Shown piece after piece: positions 32,253-41,852 of a stretch of 64,000 bases of DNA. Both the position numbers and the translations under genes were made by a program. This DNA comes from Ureibacillus manganicus DSM 26584. Lineage in GTDB: Bacteria; Bacillota; Bacilli; Bacillales_A; Planococcaceae. The stretch lies in the NCBI RefSeq assembly GCF_000772945.1, contig NZ_JPVN01000011.1, positions 78,071 through 142,070 on the forward strand, in the 5' to 3' direction. A model generated the notes under the pieces. It was given only the letters and a program-made list of their open reading frames with translations. It had not been told where the DNA came from and ran no database searches. Numbering within the stretch: position 1 is the stretch's first letter; each line of letters opens with the position of its first letter.

Positions 32253-34082
32253 TTACTTTTTATCATCCATTTTTAAAACAGCCATGAACGCTTCTTGAGG
32301 TACTTCAACTGAACCAACTTGTTTCATACGTTTTTTACCTTCTTTTTGTTTTTCAAGAAGTTTACGTTTACGTGAAATATCTCCACCATAACATTTAGCA
32401 AGTACGTTTTTACCCATTGATTTAATAGTTGAACGAGCCACGATTTTTTGGCCAATAGCTGCTTGAACTGGAACTTCAAATTGCTGACGAGGAATGAGTT
32501 CCTTTAATTTTTCAACAATGACCTTTCCACGCTCATAGGCGAAGTCACGATGTACAATAAAGCTCAATGCGTCAACAGTTTCACCATTCAATAGAATATC
32601 CATTTTCACTAATTTTGACGGTCTATAACCAATTAGTTCATAGTCAAACGATGCATAGCCCTTTGTGCTTGATTTTAATTGATCAAAGAAATCATAAACA
32701 ATTTCAGCTAATGGGACATCGTATTTGATGGATACACGTGTTGTATCAATATAATCCATACCTATGAATGATCCTCGTTTTTGTTGACAAAGCTCCATCA
32801 CTGCTCCAACGTAATCATTTGGTACCATCATAGTAGCCTTAACATAAGGCTCCTCTACACGATCAATCTTTTGAGGATCTGGCATCATTGAAGGGTTATC
32901 AACTTTAATGGACGTTCCATCTGTTAAAAATACTTCATAAATAACAGAAGGAGCTGTCGCAATTAGGTCAATGTTAAACTCACGTTCAATACGTTCTTGA
33001 ATAATTTCCATATGAAGTAATCCTAAGAAACCACAACGGAATCCAAATCCTAAGGCTTGAGAAGATTCTGCTTCAAATTGGAGAGCAGAGTCATTTAACT
33101 CTAACTTTTCTAATGCTTCACGTAAATCGTTATATTTTGCAGTATCAATCGGATAGAGACCGCAATATACCATCGGATTTAAACGACGATATCCTGGCAA
33201 TGGTTCTTTAGCAGCTTTACTACCTGCATACGTTACAGTATCCCCTACACGAGTATCGGCGACATTTTTAATTGAAGCTGTTAAATATCCTACATCACCG
33301 ACCGTAAGCTCTTTTTGTGGAACTGCTTTTGGCGTATGAATTCCCACTTCAATTACTTCAAATTCAGCACCTGTTGCCATCATGCGGATTTTGTCGCCAG
33401 GTTTTACAGTACCGTTTATTACACGGATTGATATAATAACTCCTCTATAAGCATCGTATACCGAATCGAAAATTAACGCTTGTAGTGGTGCATCTGGATC
33501 TCCAGTTGGTGCAGGAACTTTTTCAACGATTTGTTCTAGTATTTCCTCAATTCCAATCCCTGCTTTTGCTGATGCTAGAACAGCTTCAGATGCATCGAGT
33601 CCTATTACATCTTCAATTTCTTGTTTTACACGTTCAGGATCTGCTGCAGGTAAGTCGATTTTGTTAATAACCGGTAATATTTCTAAATCATTATCAAGAG
33701 CTAAGTAGACGTTAGCTAAAGTTTGGGCTTCAATCCCTTGTGCTGCATCAACAACTAAAATTGCACCTTCGCAAGCAGCAAGCGAACGAGATACCTCATA
33801 TGTAAAATCGACATGTCCAGGTGTATCGATTAAATGAAATGTGTATTGCTCGCCATTTTTTGCATTATATTTTAATTGTACTGCATTTAATTTAATCGTA
33901 ATTCCACGTTCACGTTCTAAATCCATCGCATCTAAAAGCTGCGATTTCATTTCACGCTGTGTTACTGATTTTGTTTGTTCTAAAAGACGGTCAGCAAGTG
34001 TTGACTTCCCGTGGTCAATATGGGCAATTATTGAGAAATTTCTAATGTGTTCTTGACGTTTTAAACGTTCTTCACGATTCAT
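32253..34082 (-). CDS. lepA: Elongation factor 4 (LepA)
   Basis: Ribosome-associated GTPase of 609 residues related to EF-G, implicated in back-translocation or 30S assembly. G1 [10 protein letters not shown]3 DTPGHVDF and G4 NKIDLP are present; the C-terminal LepA-specific domain ends with [30 protein letters not shown] five bases before ATG. A stable hairpin lies in the leader about 25 bases upstream. Confidence 0.98.
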   Translation of the reverse strand: MNREERLKRQEHIRNFSIIAHIDHGKSTLADRLLEQTKSVTQREMKSQLLDAMDLERERGITIKLNAVQLKYNAKNGEQYTFHLIDTPGHVDFTYEVSRSLAACEGAILVVDAAQGIEAQTLANVYLALDNDLEILPVINKIDLPAADPERVKQEIEDVIGLDASEAVLASAKAGIGIEEILEQIVEKVPAPTGDPDAPLQALIFDSVYDAYRGVIISIRVINGTVKPGDKIRMMATGAEFEVIEVGIHTPKAVPQKELTVGDVGYLTASIKNVADTRVGDTVTYAGSKAAKEPLPGYRRLNPMVYCGLYPIDTAKYNDLREALEKLELNDSALQFEAESSQALGFGFRCGFLGLLHMEIIQERIEREFNIDLIATAPSVIYEVFLTDGTSIKVDNPSMMPDPQKIDRVEEPYVKATMMVPNDYVGAVMELCQQKRGSFIGMDYIDTTRVSIKYDVPLAEIVYDFFDQLKSSTKGYASFDYELIGYRPSKLVKMDILLNGETVDALSFIVHRDFAYERGKVIVEKLKELIPRQQFEVPVQAAIGQKIVARSTIKSMGKNVLAKCYGGDISRKRKLLEKQKEGKKRMKQVGSVEVPQEAFMAVLKMDDKK

Positions 34083-34105
34083 TTATGTCCACTCCAATCA
34101 AATAC

Positions 34106-34156
34106 GCCTCCGTAAATAATGACCTACTACAGTAAGTGTGTCATTAAAGCGGAGGC
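34106..34156 (-). promoter_or_regulatory. Long hairpin in the lepA leader
   Basis: Minus-strand GCCTCCG (34150-34156) pairs with CGGAGGC (34106-34112), and inside it TAATGAC (34140-34146) pairs with GTCATTA (34117-34123) around a 16-base loop. There is no T run, so it is not a simple terminator. Function unknown. Confidence 0.65.
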
Positions 34157-34240
34157 TTTAACCTTAAAAGCATTCGTTTACTTAAAATTTTTATACAAGT
34201 AAGAAGACTTCATCTTCTAATAGGTTAAACACTAATTTGA

Positions 34241-34270
34241 ATTATAGCAGTCAGACATAAACTTTAGCAA
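34241..34270 (-). promoter_or_regulatory. Predicted promoter of lepA
   Basis: -35 TTGCTA (34265-34270) and consensus -10 TATAAT (34241-34246), 18-bp spacer, minus strand. Gives a leader of about 150 nt containing the hairpin at 34106-34156. Confidence 0.5.
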
Positions 34271-34378
34271 TGTTCTCGTGAAGAAAACTGTTTAAAATAT
34301 CTATTATATACACATTGAACTATTTTAGCCTGCTCACTTTTTAATCTATACAACCAAGAATGAGGCTATAAAGACTTT

Positions 34379-35224
34379 TTACAATTCATTTGTAATAAAC
34401 GTTTTAGAAATTGCCTGGGCAAGAATTGAGATAGTTCGATATACTTCATCTTCAGTATTGTCAATCCCTCCCAATTCAACTACTAAAAGCTCCTTAGACA
34501 AATCCTGATTATAGACCCCATTTACTCCCTCACCTTTTTTTATTAATGCTCCGCGAGAGATTCCTGGGATTATTTTATTCAATGCTTCGCTTAAAGCGTT
34601 AGCATATGCTAAATTCGATTGATAATTTGGATTTTCTGCACCAATGACAAAGGCGATTTTGGCATATTTCACATTGTTATGTGATACGGTCGTGGCTTCA
34701 GCACCTACAGCGTCACGATGAATATCGAGAATTAAATCATATTTGTTCTGTTCAAGTTCTTTTACAACATATTTACGTGAAGTATCATATGCTTTGTGGA
34801 ATGGTATACCATTTTGATTCATAATACCTTGTACATCAACATCTAAGATGCTAGTTGTTAAACCGTTTAATTGGAAGTAGTTTTTAATCATATCTTGCAT
34901 TGAAAATAAATTCGAACTACTATCATAGACAGCAACAGTCCCTGTCTCGCTTTCTACAAAAGGTTTATACGTTTCATGTGAATGTGTAAAATAAATCAAT
35001 ACATCGAAGGGACTAAGTGGTTGAGAAACATCTGTAGCTGTATGTGTCGTAGTTATTGTCGGAGTCATAGATGTATCTGTACTTGCAGCATAGACAATTT
35101 GTGGTTCTTGCACTTTTGGATATTCAATTTTTGCGTTATTAGGTAACGGTAAAAGTCCTGCAATTATAGGTAAAACAAAAAAGAAAACTAAAAAAGCAAC
35201 TAATATTTGTAATTGTTTTATCAT
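34379..35224 (-). CDS. spoIIP: Stage II sporulation protein P
   Basis: Peptidoglycan amidase/endopeptidase that works with SpoIID and SpoIIM in engulfment. About 281 residues: N-terminal membrane anchor (ILVAFLVFFFVLPIIAGLL) and the amidase domain with FTHSHETYKP, LDIHRDAVG and NQDLSKELLVVELGG zinc-site motifs. It is shorter than B. subtilis SpoIIP, mainly in the region between anchor and amidase domain. Start at the ATG after GGAAGGAGAGG. Directly follows gpr, as in B. subtilis. Confidence 0.94.
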   Translation of the reverse strand: MIKQLQILVAFLVFFFVLPIIAGLLPLPNNAKIEYPKVQEPQIVYAASTDTSMTPTITTTHTATDVSQPLSPFDVLIYFTHSHETYKPFVESETGTVAVYDSSSNLFSMQDMIKNYFQLNGLTTSILDVDVQGIMNQNGIPFHKAYDTSRKYVVKELEQNKYDLILDIHRDAVGAEATTVSHNNVKYAKIAFVIGAENPNYQSNLAYANALSEALNKIIPGISRGALIKKGEGVNGVYNQDLSKELLVVELGGIDNTEDEVYRTISILAQAISKTFITNEL

Positions 35225-35289
35225 GACATCCTCTCCTTCCACTACAATATGGAGAGGAGAGGAATTTTAGAACTTTTAAGAACTATTAA

Positions 35290-36324
35290 CTATTTGACTT
35301 TTTTCTTCATCCATTTAAACAAAGCATCACTAACTAATAGTGAATACTTTGTAATCCACACATCGACCTCTTTAGGTGTCACGATTAATCTTTCTGGATT
35401 AGAGTTTAACACTTCTTGAAAAAGTTGTAGTCGATCGTTTGATGACCATGTAGACCATTCTCCAAAGATTGGTTTGATTACATTCATATCGAGTCTAGCA
35501 TCTGTGTCTGGTGTCCAGGATGAAACAGATAATTTGCTAGAAGGTTTCCCTTTTTCCTGAACTCTAGCAGCTATGGATCGAAATACCTTTTCGACTGCAT
35601 CAGCGATAATTACAGTAGCATCGACAACTGTAGGAATCCCAATTGCTGTTACTGGAACCCCAAATACCTCTTTCGATACTTCCGCACGTTGATTTCCAAC
35701 CCCTGATCCTGGATGGATACCAGTGTCTGTAATTTGTATTGTTTTACATAAACGCTCTGATCCACGGGTTGCTAATGCATCAATCACTAAAACTAATGCA
35801 GGATTAATTTTTTGAACTAATGCATGGATAAAATCACTTGTTTCGAATCCAGTTTGTCCAGTTACCCCAGGTGCGTACATTATAAAATGATCACTTGGAT
35901 TTTCCGTATTTTCAGCTTGCATCGCATCTATTGCAAATGGACCTACCGCATCGGGAGTGATTGTTTTATTTCCTAGTCCAATGACAAGTACTTTACTATC
36001 TTTATCAAGCACAACATCTTTGTGAATTTCATCTAAATATTTTACAAATGATTTTTCTAGTTGTTCAAACCCATTTTCATCATCTACGTATAACGTTGGA
36101 ACAGAAAGAGTGATGTAGGTACCTTCTTTTTTACCAATTTCTTCTTGCCCTTTTTTATCTACCGTTACTTTTGTTACTTTGACCCGATTTTCCTTAAATT
36201 CCTCAATGACGACACCACTGGTATCTTCTAGTTTTTCTTTCTGCTTTTTGGTGCGGTGTTCAACAACTTCCGCAGCCTCGTCAATTAGGTCGGTTCTACT
36301 CCAATTAACTTCTATTTCTGCCAT
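35290..36324 (-). CDS. gpr: Germination protease GPR
   Basis: Degrades small acid-soluble spore proteins at germination; made as a zymogen in the forespore. The 344-residue protein matches the family along its length, with the short propeptide at the N-terminus (MAEIEVNWSRTDLIDEA), VLVIGLGN, GPFAID, GVTGQTGFETSD and LVLVIDALATR. Start at ATG six bases after GAGGTG. Divergent from rpsT. Confidence 0.96.
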   Translation of the reverse strand: MAEIEVNWSRTDLIDEAAEVVEHRTKKQKEKLEDTSGVVIEEFKENRVKVTKVTVDKKGQEEIGKKEGTYITLSVPTLYVDDENGFEQLEKSFVKYLDEIHKDVVLDKDSKVLVIGLGNKTITPDAVGPFAIDAMQAENTENPSDHFIMYAPGVTGQTGFETSDFIHALVQKINPALVLVIDALATRGSERLCKTIQITDTGIHPGSGVGNQRAEVSKEVFGVPVTAIGIPTVVDATVIIADAVEKVFRSIAARVQEKGKPSSKLSVSSWTPDTDARLDMNVIKPIFGEWSTWSSNDRLQLFQEVLNSNPERLIVTPKEVDVWITKYSLLVSDALFKWMKKKVK

Positions 36325-36386
36325 CAATATCACCTCAAATTATATGTTGGTCAAACTGTCAAGTAAATATTCTTTGCATTTATCTA

Positions 36387-36415
36387 TTGCAATTAATCTA
36401 TTCCTTTGGTAGAAT
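36387..36415 (+). promoter_or_regulatory. Predicted promoter of rpsT
   Basis: TTGCAA (36387-36392), 17-bp spacer, TAGAAT (36410-36415). A second possible -35 TTGACA lies at 36429-36434 with a poorly spaced TATCAT. Confidence 0.5.
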
Positions 36416-36488
36416 GATTTTTGTTGTATTGACAATCGAAACTAGTGAGAAGTTATCATCTCAGGTCCTATCTTAGGAGGTGAAATCT

Positions 36489-36740
36489 ATGCCAAATATT
36501 AAATCTGCAATCAAACGTGTTTTAGTTGCTGAAAAAGCAAACGCTGCAAACTCTCAAGCAAAATCTGCTATGCGTACTACAGTGAAAAAAGCTGAACAAG
36601 CTTTAGCAACTGGTGCTGAAAATGCACAAGAACTAGTAGTAGCAGCACACAAAGCTCTTGATAAAGCGGCTTCTAAAGGCCTTATTCATAAAAACGCGGC
36701 TAGTCGTAAAAAGTCTCGTTTAGCTAAAAAAGCTAACTAA
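36489..36740 (+). CDS. rpsT: 30S ribosomal protein S20
   Basis: Basic helical ribosomal protein of 83 residues ([11 protein letters not shown]...[15 protein letters not shown]). The ATG at 36489 follows AGGAGGTGA; a GTG three codons earlier is part of that site. The leader contains two short hairpins, TGAGA/TCTCA and TCCTA/TAGGA, the second covering part of the Shine-Dalgarno, which may allow autogenous control. Divergent from gpr and convergent with holA. Confidence 0.97.
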   Translation: MPNIKSAIKRVLVAEKANAANSQAKSAMRTTVKKAEQALATGAENAQELVVAAHKALDKAASKGLIHKNAASRKKSRLAKKAN

Positions 36741-36754
36741 TTTTGCCTTTATTA

Positions 36755-36790
36755 AAAAAACCATCCTTAATAGTAGGATGGTTTTTTTTA
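36755..36790. terminator. Bidirectional terminator between rpsT and holA
   Basis: AAACCATCCT pairs with AGGATGGTTT, flanked by runs of A and T. Serves both convergent genes. Confidence 0.92.
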
Positions 36791-36793
36791 TTG

Positions 36794-37804
36794 TTATAAT
36801 GCTTTTAGTAAAAACATTTCTAAAAATCTTTCTCTATTTCCACTCACACTCTTTAACATTAAATCAATTTCGGATAATTTATTTAATGCTTTTAATAATC
36901 TTTCTTCACTTGGTCGATTTTTTTGTTCAAGCATTAATTTTACACGATATGGATGAACTTTTAACTGTTTTGCAATTTGTGTTGGATGATAACCTTTTTT
37001 CTGCAAATAATAAACATTGTTCATTGTCCTTAAATTAGATGCAAGCAAACCTACGAGCATAATTGGTTCTTCTTTTTGTCTTAATAGATCATGATAAATC
37101 TGTATAGCCTCTGCAACGTTTTGTGCTAGATAAGCATTTAACATTTTGAAGGCATCATGTTCTAATGTTTTTGCGACCATATCCTCAACTAATTGGATGG
37201 TTATGGTAGAATCTTCTCCAAGGTATAAGGAGAGCTTCTCTATTTCTTTTTGTAGCTGTAGCATATTAACGCCAACCATTTCGATTAATTTGTCGATGGC
37301 ATCATTATTAATAGTTTTCCCATAATTTTTTACAGCACTTAACACCCATACATTTAAGTCATTTTCCTTTAAAGGCTCAGCAGCTAACATAATACTATGT
37401 TGTTTCATTTGTTTTGTAATTTTTTTACGCTCGTCTAGTTTTTCATAAGGAGCAACGAAAATAGTTACGGCAAAATCGGATGGATTCTTTAACCAATTTT
37501 CAAGACGCACTAAATCATGATCTATCTTTTCTTTCCCTTTTTCTGAAGCCTTTAAAAATGATGCATTTTTTGCAATAACTAATTTTCTATCTGAGAAGAA
37601 TGGAAATGTGTCAGCTTCGTCAATTACAAAATCAACAGGTGACTCCTCTAAATCAAAGGTCATTATTTCTAATTCCTCATTCATTGTTAGAGCTTTTTTT
37701 AGTCTGTTAATTGTTTCATCGATAAAATAAGTTTCTTCCCCAACTATACAGTACACAGGAGCAATGTTCCCATTCTTTATATCATTCCATACTTTTGTAA
37801 ACAT
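36794..37804 (-). CDS. holA: DNA polymerase III delta subunit
   Basis: Clamp-loader subunit that opens the beta sliding clamp. About 336 residues, with the family N-terminus VWNDIKNGNIAPVYCIVGEE, the AAA-like core and the C-terminal three-helix collar (ASNLRTMNNVYYLQKKGYHP). Two starts are plausible: ATG at 37804, which matches homologue length, and TTG at 37819, which has AAGGAGAA at good distance. I use the ATG. Confidence 0.93.
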   Translation of the reverse strand: MFTKVWNDIKNGNIAPVYCIVGEETYFIDETINRLKKALTMNEELEIMTFDLEESPVDFVIDEADTFPFFSDRKLVIAKNASFLKASEKGKEKIDHDLVRLENWLKNPSDFAVTIFVAPYEKLDERKKITKQMKQHSIMLAAEPLKENDLNVWVLSAVKNYGKTINNDAIDKLIEMVGVNMLQLQKEIEKLSLYLGEDSTITIQLVEDMVAKTLEHDAFKMLNAYLAQNVAEAIQIYHDLLRQKEEPIMLVGLLASNLRTMNNVYYLQKKGYHPTQIAKQLKVHPYRVKLMLEQKNRPSEERLLKALNKLSEIDLMLKSVSGNRERFLEMFLLKAL

Positions 37805-37980
37805 CGAAATAGCCCCCAATAAAAATTCTCCTTATAAGTATACACGTTTTTTCATATACTTTTATAGTGTATGTATAAACTGTGACATACTTAAAGAACT
37901 TTAATGGTAGAATTTATATGAAATCATATAGATTTTTACTATTTATTAACTTATAATGAAGTTTGAGTAGGAGGGATAGT

Positions 37981-38142
37981 ATGGCACATAATACAGAAAA
38001 CTTTGTTACACATAACCCTTTTGAAGGCGATAACGGAGCTATGCAAGGCAACCAAGTAATCCCTGCCGGCGTAGGTTTTGTTGTATCATTCGTCTTCTTT
38101 GCACTTATGTTTACAATTGCGACAATTATTGCTGCAGTATAA
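37981..38142 (+). CDS. yqzM: YqzM family small membrane protein
   Basis: Fifty-three-residue protein with a hydrophilic N-terminus (MAHNTENFVTHNPFEGD) and one C-terminal membrane helix (GVGFVVSFVFFALMFTIATI), the part conserved in B. subtilis YqzM. Strong ribosome site GTAGGAGGG. Sits between holA and comEC in the conserved position. Function unknown. The longer open frame on the opposite strand is a shadow. Confidence 0.88.
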   Translation: MAHNTENFVTHNPFEGDNGAMQGNQVIPAGVGFVVSFVFFALMFTIATIIAAV

Positions 38143-38144
38143 CT

Positions 38145-38181
38145 GAAAAAAGCTTTGCCTTTGTATGGCAAAGCTTTTTTC
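38145..38181. terminator. Bidirectional terminator between yqzM and comEC
   Basis: AAAAAGCTTTGCC pairs with GGCAAAGCTTTTT around TTTGTAT; ends both convergent transcripts. Confidence 0.92.
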
Positions 38182-38185
38182 TATT

Positions 38186-40492
38186 CTAATCGCTTGAGTT
38201 ACTAGTAAATACTACAATACCTTCCTTGTTTACACTTATTTCGATTGTCCCATCTTCTGCAGTGTTTAATGTTTTAAGATTGTATAATTGAAATCGTTCA
38301 ACTACCTCTTTTGAAGGATGCCCATACCGATTATTCTTTCCTGTGCTAAAAATCGTAATTTGGGGTAATAATTTTTGAACAAAAACCTCACTACTCGATG
38401 TTTTACTACCATGATGACCAGCTTTCAGAACAGTTATATTTTTAAGCTGTGGGTAATGTCTTACTAATTGTTCTTCTCCAGCAGCTTCTAAATCACCAGT
38501 AAACAACGCTTGAAACCCGCCATTCGTCACATATAAAACGAGTGAATCATTATTCCCTTCATAATTCGTATCGGTCGGCCAGAGATATTGAAAACTAAAT
38601 TGATTTACTATCCATGAGTACCCCGCCATTTGCTCTATAATAGGTATTCCTCTAAGATTAGCCTCCAAGATTAATTCAGCCATTACATCTTTATTATATG
38701 AATTTGGAGAAATATGAATTTCACTAACTTCTATTTCTTTCAGGATTTCTTCTGCACCTTCAACATGATCACTATCTGCATGGGTAATTATTAACTTATC
38801 AATTCGATGAATACCTTTTCCTTTTAAATAAGGGACAACTACTTGCCTTCCTACTTCATAAGGTTCTTTAGTTTTTTTCCATTCCTCTTGTTCGAACCGC
38901 AACAATCCACCAGTATCAATTAAATATATTTCTTCTCTATTAGGTAACTCCACTAAAATACAATCTCCTTGACCAACTGAAACAAATGATATTTTCATTT
39001 GATTATTCCAGTTATTATGAATTTGCAAGAGTAGAATCGGGACGAATAGAACTAGACAATACTTCCAAAGCTTTGCACCTTTATCCATTATATAAAACGC
39101 ACAAAACACACTGATATAAGCCATAACGATTAACACAAGAGATGGTTTACCTGGAATCCACATCTGATGAGGTATTGTTTGAACCCACAAAATAAATTGA
39201 CTCAACGATTCCCTCAATGGTTCATAGATAATAAATAATATATTTACAATCTGTCCTGGTAAAAAAGAAACAATTAGCAATACAATATTAATCGGTAAAA
39301 TAATAAATGAAAACAGTGGCACAAAAACAATGTTAGCTATTAACGAGGACAGACTTAACTCATAAAAATGATAGAGTAAAAGAGGATATACAATTAACTG
39401 ACAAACAAATGTAATTAAAAATGATTGAACAAGCCATGATTTAAAACGATTTAATAGATTTGAAGAATAAATTAAACTAACTGTTGCTAAATATGATAGT
39501 TGAAACCCTACCTGATAGATTGACCAAGGTTCCAAGAATACAAAGAAGATAAAGCTAATGGCTAAAGCATCATCCATCGACAATTTTTTAAACTTTTGCG
39601 TTAATAATATAAATTCCACAACTAATACAGCTCGCCATACAGAGGGGGCTCCACCAGCCAAAACACCATAGATTGGTAACACAACGATTAATAGAATTGT
39701 AGCAAGCTCTCGCCTTACCCCCGTTCGTAGTAACCCTTGAAACACGATTAGCGAAACAATGGCGATATGCAATCCAGAAATGGCAAAGAGATGAGTAATT
39801 CCTAATTTTTGATATGCTCTCGTCATTTCAGAGTCTACATTCTCTTGAAATCCAATGAGTAAACTTTGGGTTTCAGCTATTAAAGAACTTGGAAACGTAT
39901 TTTCGATATGTTGTATTAAATAGTATCTTTGGTAACTAATCTTTTGAGAAATGCTAGAAGTTGCTCTAAGGTATACCCAATCTGAAATTTCAAGGATTCC
40001 TAATGATCCCTTACTTTTTAAGTAACTTTTCATATTAAATCCATACTGATGAGCGGGAGGTTCAGGCTCTTTAAACACACCCATTACTTCAAATTTCATC
40101 CCTACTAAAGGGATCGATTCAAACCGGGTTTTCTCATCTTCGTTCTTAAATTCATACGTAACATAAACATTACGACCTCCACTATCCTTCATAAATCCGC
40201 GCAATTTTGCACCATTAATCTTATATTCATCTGTCCAAGTTAATGTTGCAGGTAACTCCAACGGTTGATGGAGTTTACTAATTTCATAGGAAAAATATAA
40301 AAAAGACAATAATCCAACAAGGATGACACTTGTGCAGTACAGAAAACTGAACCGTTTATATAAACAAAACACCAAAACAATTAATAACAATAAAAAAAGC
40401 CCTGTCGATTCATGAGCTGCAATCGTTGCAGCTAAAACCGACAAGGCGTAAAAAATCCATTTATGCATTAATGAGTTTACCAAATAATTCAT
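38186..40492 (-). CDS. comEC: DNA internalization channel ComEC
   Basis: Polytopic membrane protein (768 residues) forming the channel for single-stranded DNA during transformation. Several N-terminal membrane helices flank an OB-like external domain (about 80-170), then the Competence domain (LFAISGLHIAIVSL) and a C-terminal metallo-beta-lactamase domain (VGQGDCILVEL, THADSDHVEGAEE, KAGHHGSKTSS) that may degrade the non-transported strand. Complete and in frame. Start overlaps comEB; a TTG at 40483 is an alternative with better spaced ribosome site. Confidence 0.95.
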   Translation of the reverse strand: MNYLVNSLMHKWIFYALSVLAATIAAHESTGLFLLLLIVLVFCLYKRFSFLYCTSVILVGLLSFLYFSYEISKLHQPLELPATLTWTDEYKINGAKLRGFMKDSGGRNVYVTYEFKNEDEKTRFESIPLVGMKFEVMGVFKEPEPPAHQYGFNMKSYLKSKGSLGILEISDWVYLRATSSISQKISYQRYYLIQHIENTFPSSLIAETQSLLIGFQENVDSEMTRAYQKLGITHLFAISGLHIAIVSLIVFQGLLRTGVRRELATILLIVVLPIYGVLAGGAPSVWRAVLVVEFILLTQKFKKLSMDDALAISFIFFVFLEPWSIYQVGFQLSYLATVSLIYSSNLLNRFKSWLVQSFLITFVCQLIVYPLLLYHFYELSLSSLIANIVFVPLFSFIILPINIVLLIVSFLPGQIVNILFIIYEPLRESLSQFILWVQTIPHQMWIPGKPSLVLIVMAYISVFCAFYIMDKGAKLWKYCLVLFVPILLLQIHNNWNNQMKISFVSVGQGDCILVELPNREEIYLIDTGGLLRFEQEEWKKTKEPYEVGRQVVVPYLKGKGIHRIDKLIITHADSDHVEGAEEILKEIEVSEIHISPNSYNKDVMAELILEANLRGIPIIEQMAGYSWIVNQFSFQYLWPTDTNYEGNNDSLVLYVTNGGFQALFTGDLEAAGEEQLVRHYPQLKNITVLKAGHHGSKTSSSEVFVQKLLPQITIFSTGKNNRYGHPSKEVVERFQLYNLKTLNTAEDGTIEISVNKEGIVVFTSNSSD

Positions 40493-41036
40493 TCACCTTC
40501 TCTTCAAAAGGGGCAATTTCTTCCTTAGAAGCTCCTAAATTTCGAAGCTTGTTTAACATTTCTAAGCTTAAATCCAATTTTTCATCTTTTAAGAAATCAA
40601 TTTTTGCTTCATCAAAGGGCACATGGACAACATTTACATTTGCTTTTTCAAATAATTCTAATGCATATGGGTTATTTTTATAACTTTTAGCATAATATAC
40701 ATTTTTAATGCCCGATTGAATAATCGATTTTGTACATGGTAAACAAGGAAAATGAGTGACATAAAGGTCTGCACCGTTTGTTGGCGTACCGTATTTCGCA
40801 CATTGTAACAATGCATTCACTTCTGCATGCACTGTACGAACACAATGGTTATCTATTACGTAGCATCCTTGTTCAGTGCAATGCTCGTCCCCTGATATCG
40901 ACCCATTATAGCCTCCAGCTATAATTCTCTTTTCCCGAACTATTGTTGCTCCTACAGATAGTCTAGTACATGTGCTTCTTAAGGCTAATAAATGACTTTG
41001 GGCCATGAAAAATTGATCCCACGTAATACGCTCCAT
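40461..41036 (-). CDS. comEB: dCMP deaminase family protein ComEB
   Basis: Zinc deaminase of 191 residues that converts dCMP to dUMP; located in the comE operon but dispensable for transformation in B. subtilis. The zinc site is HAEVNALLQ plus CLPCTKSI, with an additional metal-type CTEQGC. Starts MERITWDQFFM. Overlaps comEC by 32 bp and lies 72 bp after comEA. Confidence 0.95.
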   Translation of the reverse strand: MERITWDQFFMAQSHLLALRSTCTRLSVGATIVREKRIIAGGYNGSISGDEHCTEQGCYVIDNHCVRTVHAEVNALLQCAKYGTPTNGADLYVTHFPCLPCTKSIIQSGIKNVYYAKSYKNNPYALELFEKANVNVVHVPFDEAKIDFLKDEKLDLSLEMLNKLRNLGASKEEIAPFEEKVNELFGKLINA

Positions 41037-41108
41037 ATGACTACCTCCATATTATATCTTATTGTTAGTTTAGACCTAATTTACTTGAGATGCAATGGGG
41101 GATCTTTT

Positions 41109-41754
41109 TCATTGTTTAATAGTTATAAATTCTTTTAATTTTTCAAAGGTCTTATCACCAATACCTGAAACTTTCTTTAAATCTTCAATTGATTGAAAAC
41201 GACCATTCTCATCCCTATAGGTTATAATTGCTTGCGCTTTAGAAGGGCCAATACCAGGTAGAGTTAACAAATCAGATTCATTTGCTAGATTGATGTTTAT
41301 TAAATTCGAGGCTGTAAAAGTAGTAGGTACGGTAATAAATGTGTCGGTTTGCTCATCGTTGAGTGAGTCCCCTGTTTTAGGGATATAAATGACCATTTCA
41401 TCCTGTAACCTTTGGGCATGGTTGATTCCCTTTGAATCAGCATCATCTGTATACCCACCAGCGAGTTCTATTACATCAATAACTCTTTTATCTGAAGTTA
41501 ATTCGTAAACACCAGGGTATTTAACTTCACCTTTAATATCGACGATTACGTTATGAAAACTAATTTCTTCATTGTCAAAAGGTAGTTGTTCATTCGTATT
41601 TAATTGTTCATTTTCAAGAGGGATAATTGTAATTGGCTCAAGAAATTCTTCACTTGAGTGATTTTGTTGAAGGAATATAACAAGGATAGCTGTACATAGT
41701 ATGCCTGGGGATTAGCACACTAAATCCATACTTTTTTAAAAAATTCTGGAACAA
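41109..41754 (-). pseudogene. comEA: comEA with a frameshift near the N-terminus
   Basis: ComEA is the membrane-anchored DNA receptor for transformation. The C-terminal helix-hairpin-helix part (LININLANESDLLTLPGIGP) and, further upstream in the same frame, an SLBB domain (VKYPGVYELTSDKRVIDV) and most of the membrane helix (GILCTAILVIFLQQ) are intact. That frame has a TAA before any start. The true start appears to be TTG at 41754 (ribosome site GTAGGTG; MFQNFLKKYGFSVLIP), in the neighbouring frame. The two join exactly if one base is removed from the G4 run at 41707-41710. Either a real mutation, a slippage switch or a sequencing error. Confidence 0.85.
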
Positions 41755-41852
41755 TATTAACACCTACTTTCCAGAAGGTAAATCATATGGAGATAACTCT
41801 ATATTACAAAATTTACCTTCTGCTAACAAGAGGTTTCTAGAAGATTTTGAGA

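Noticed and set aside
36345..36380. Sigma-G promoter for gpr
   Set aside because: A GAATA -35-like sequence and CATATAA are present but spacing and two -10 positions do not fit the consensus.
37914..38171. 85-residue open frame on the minus strand
   Set aside because: It is the shadow of yqzM, which has a strong ribosome site and a family-specific membrane helix on the plus strand.
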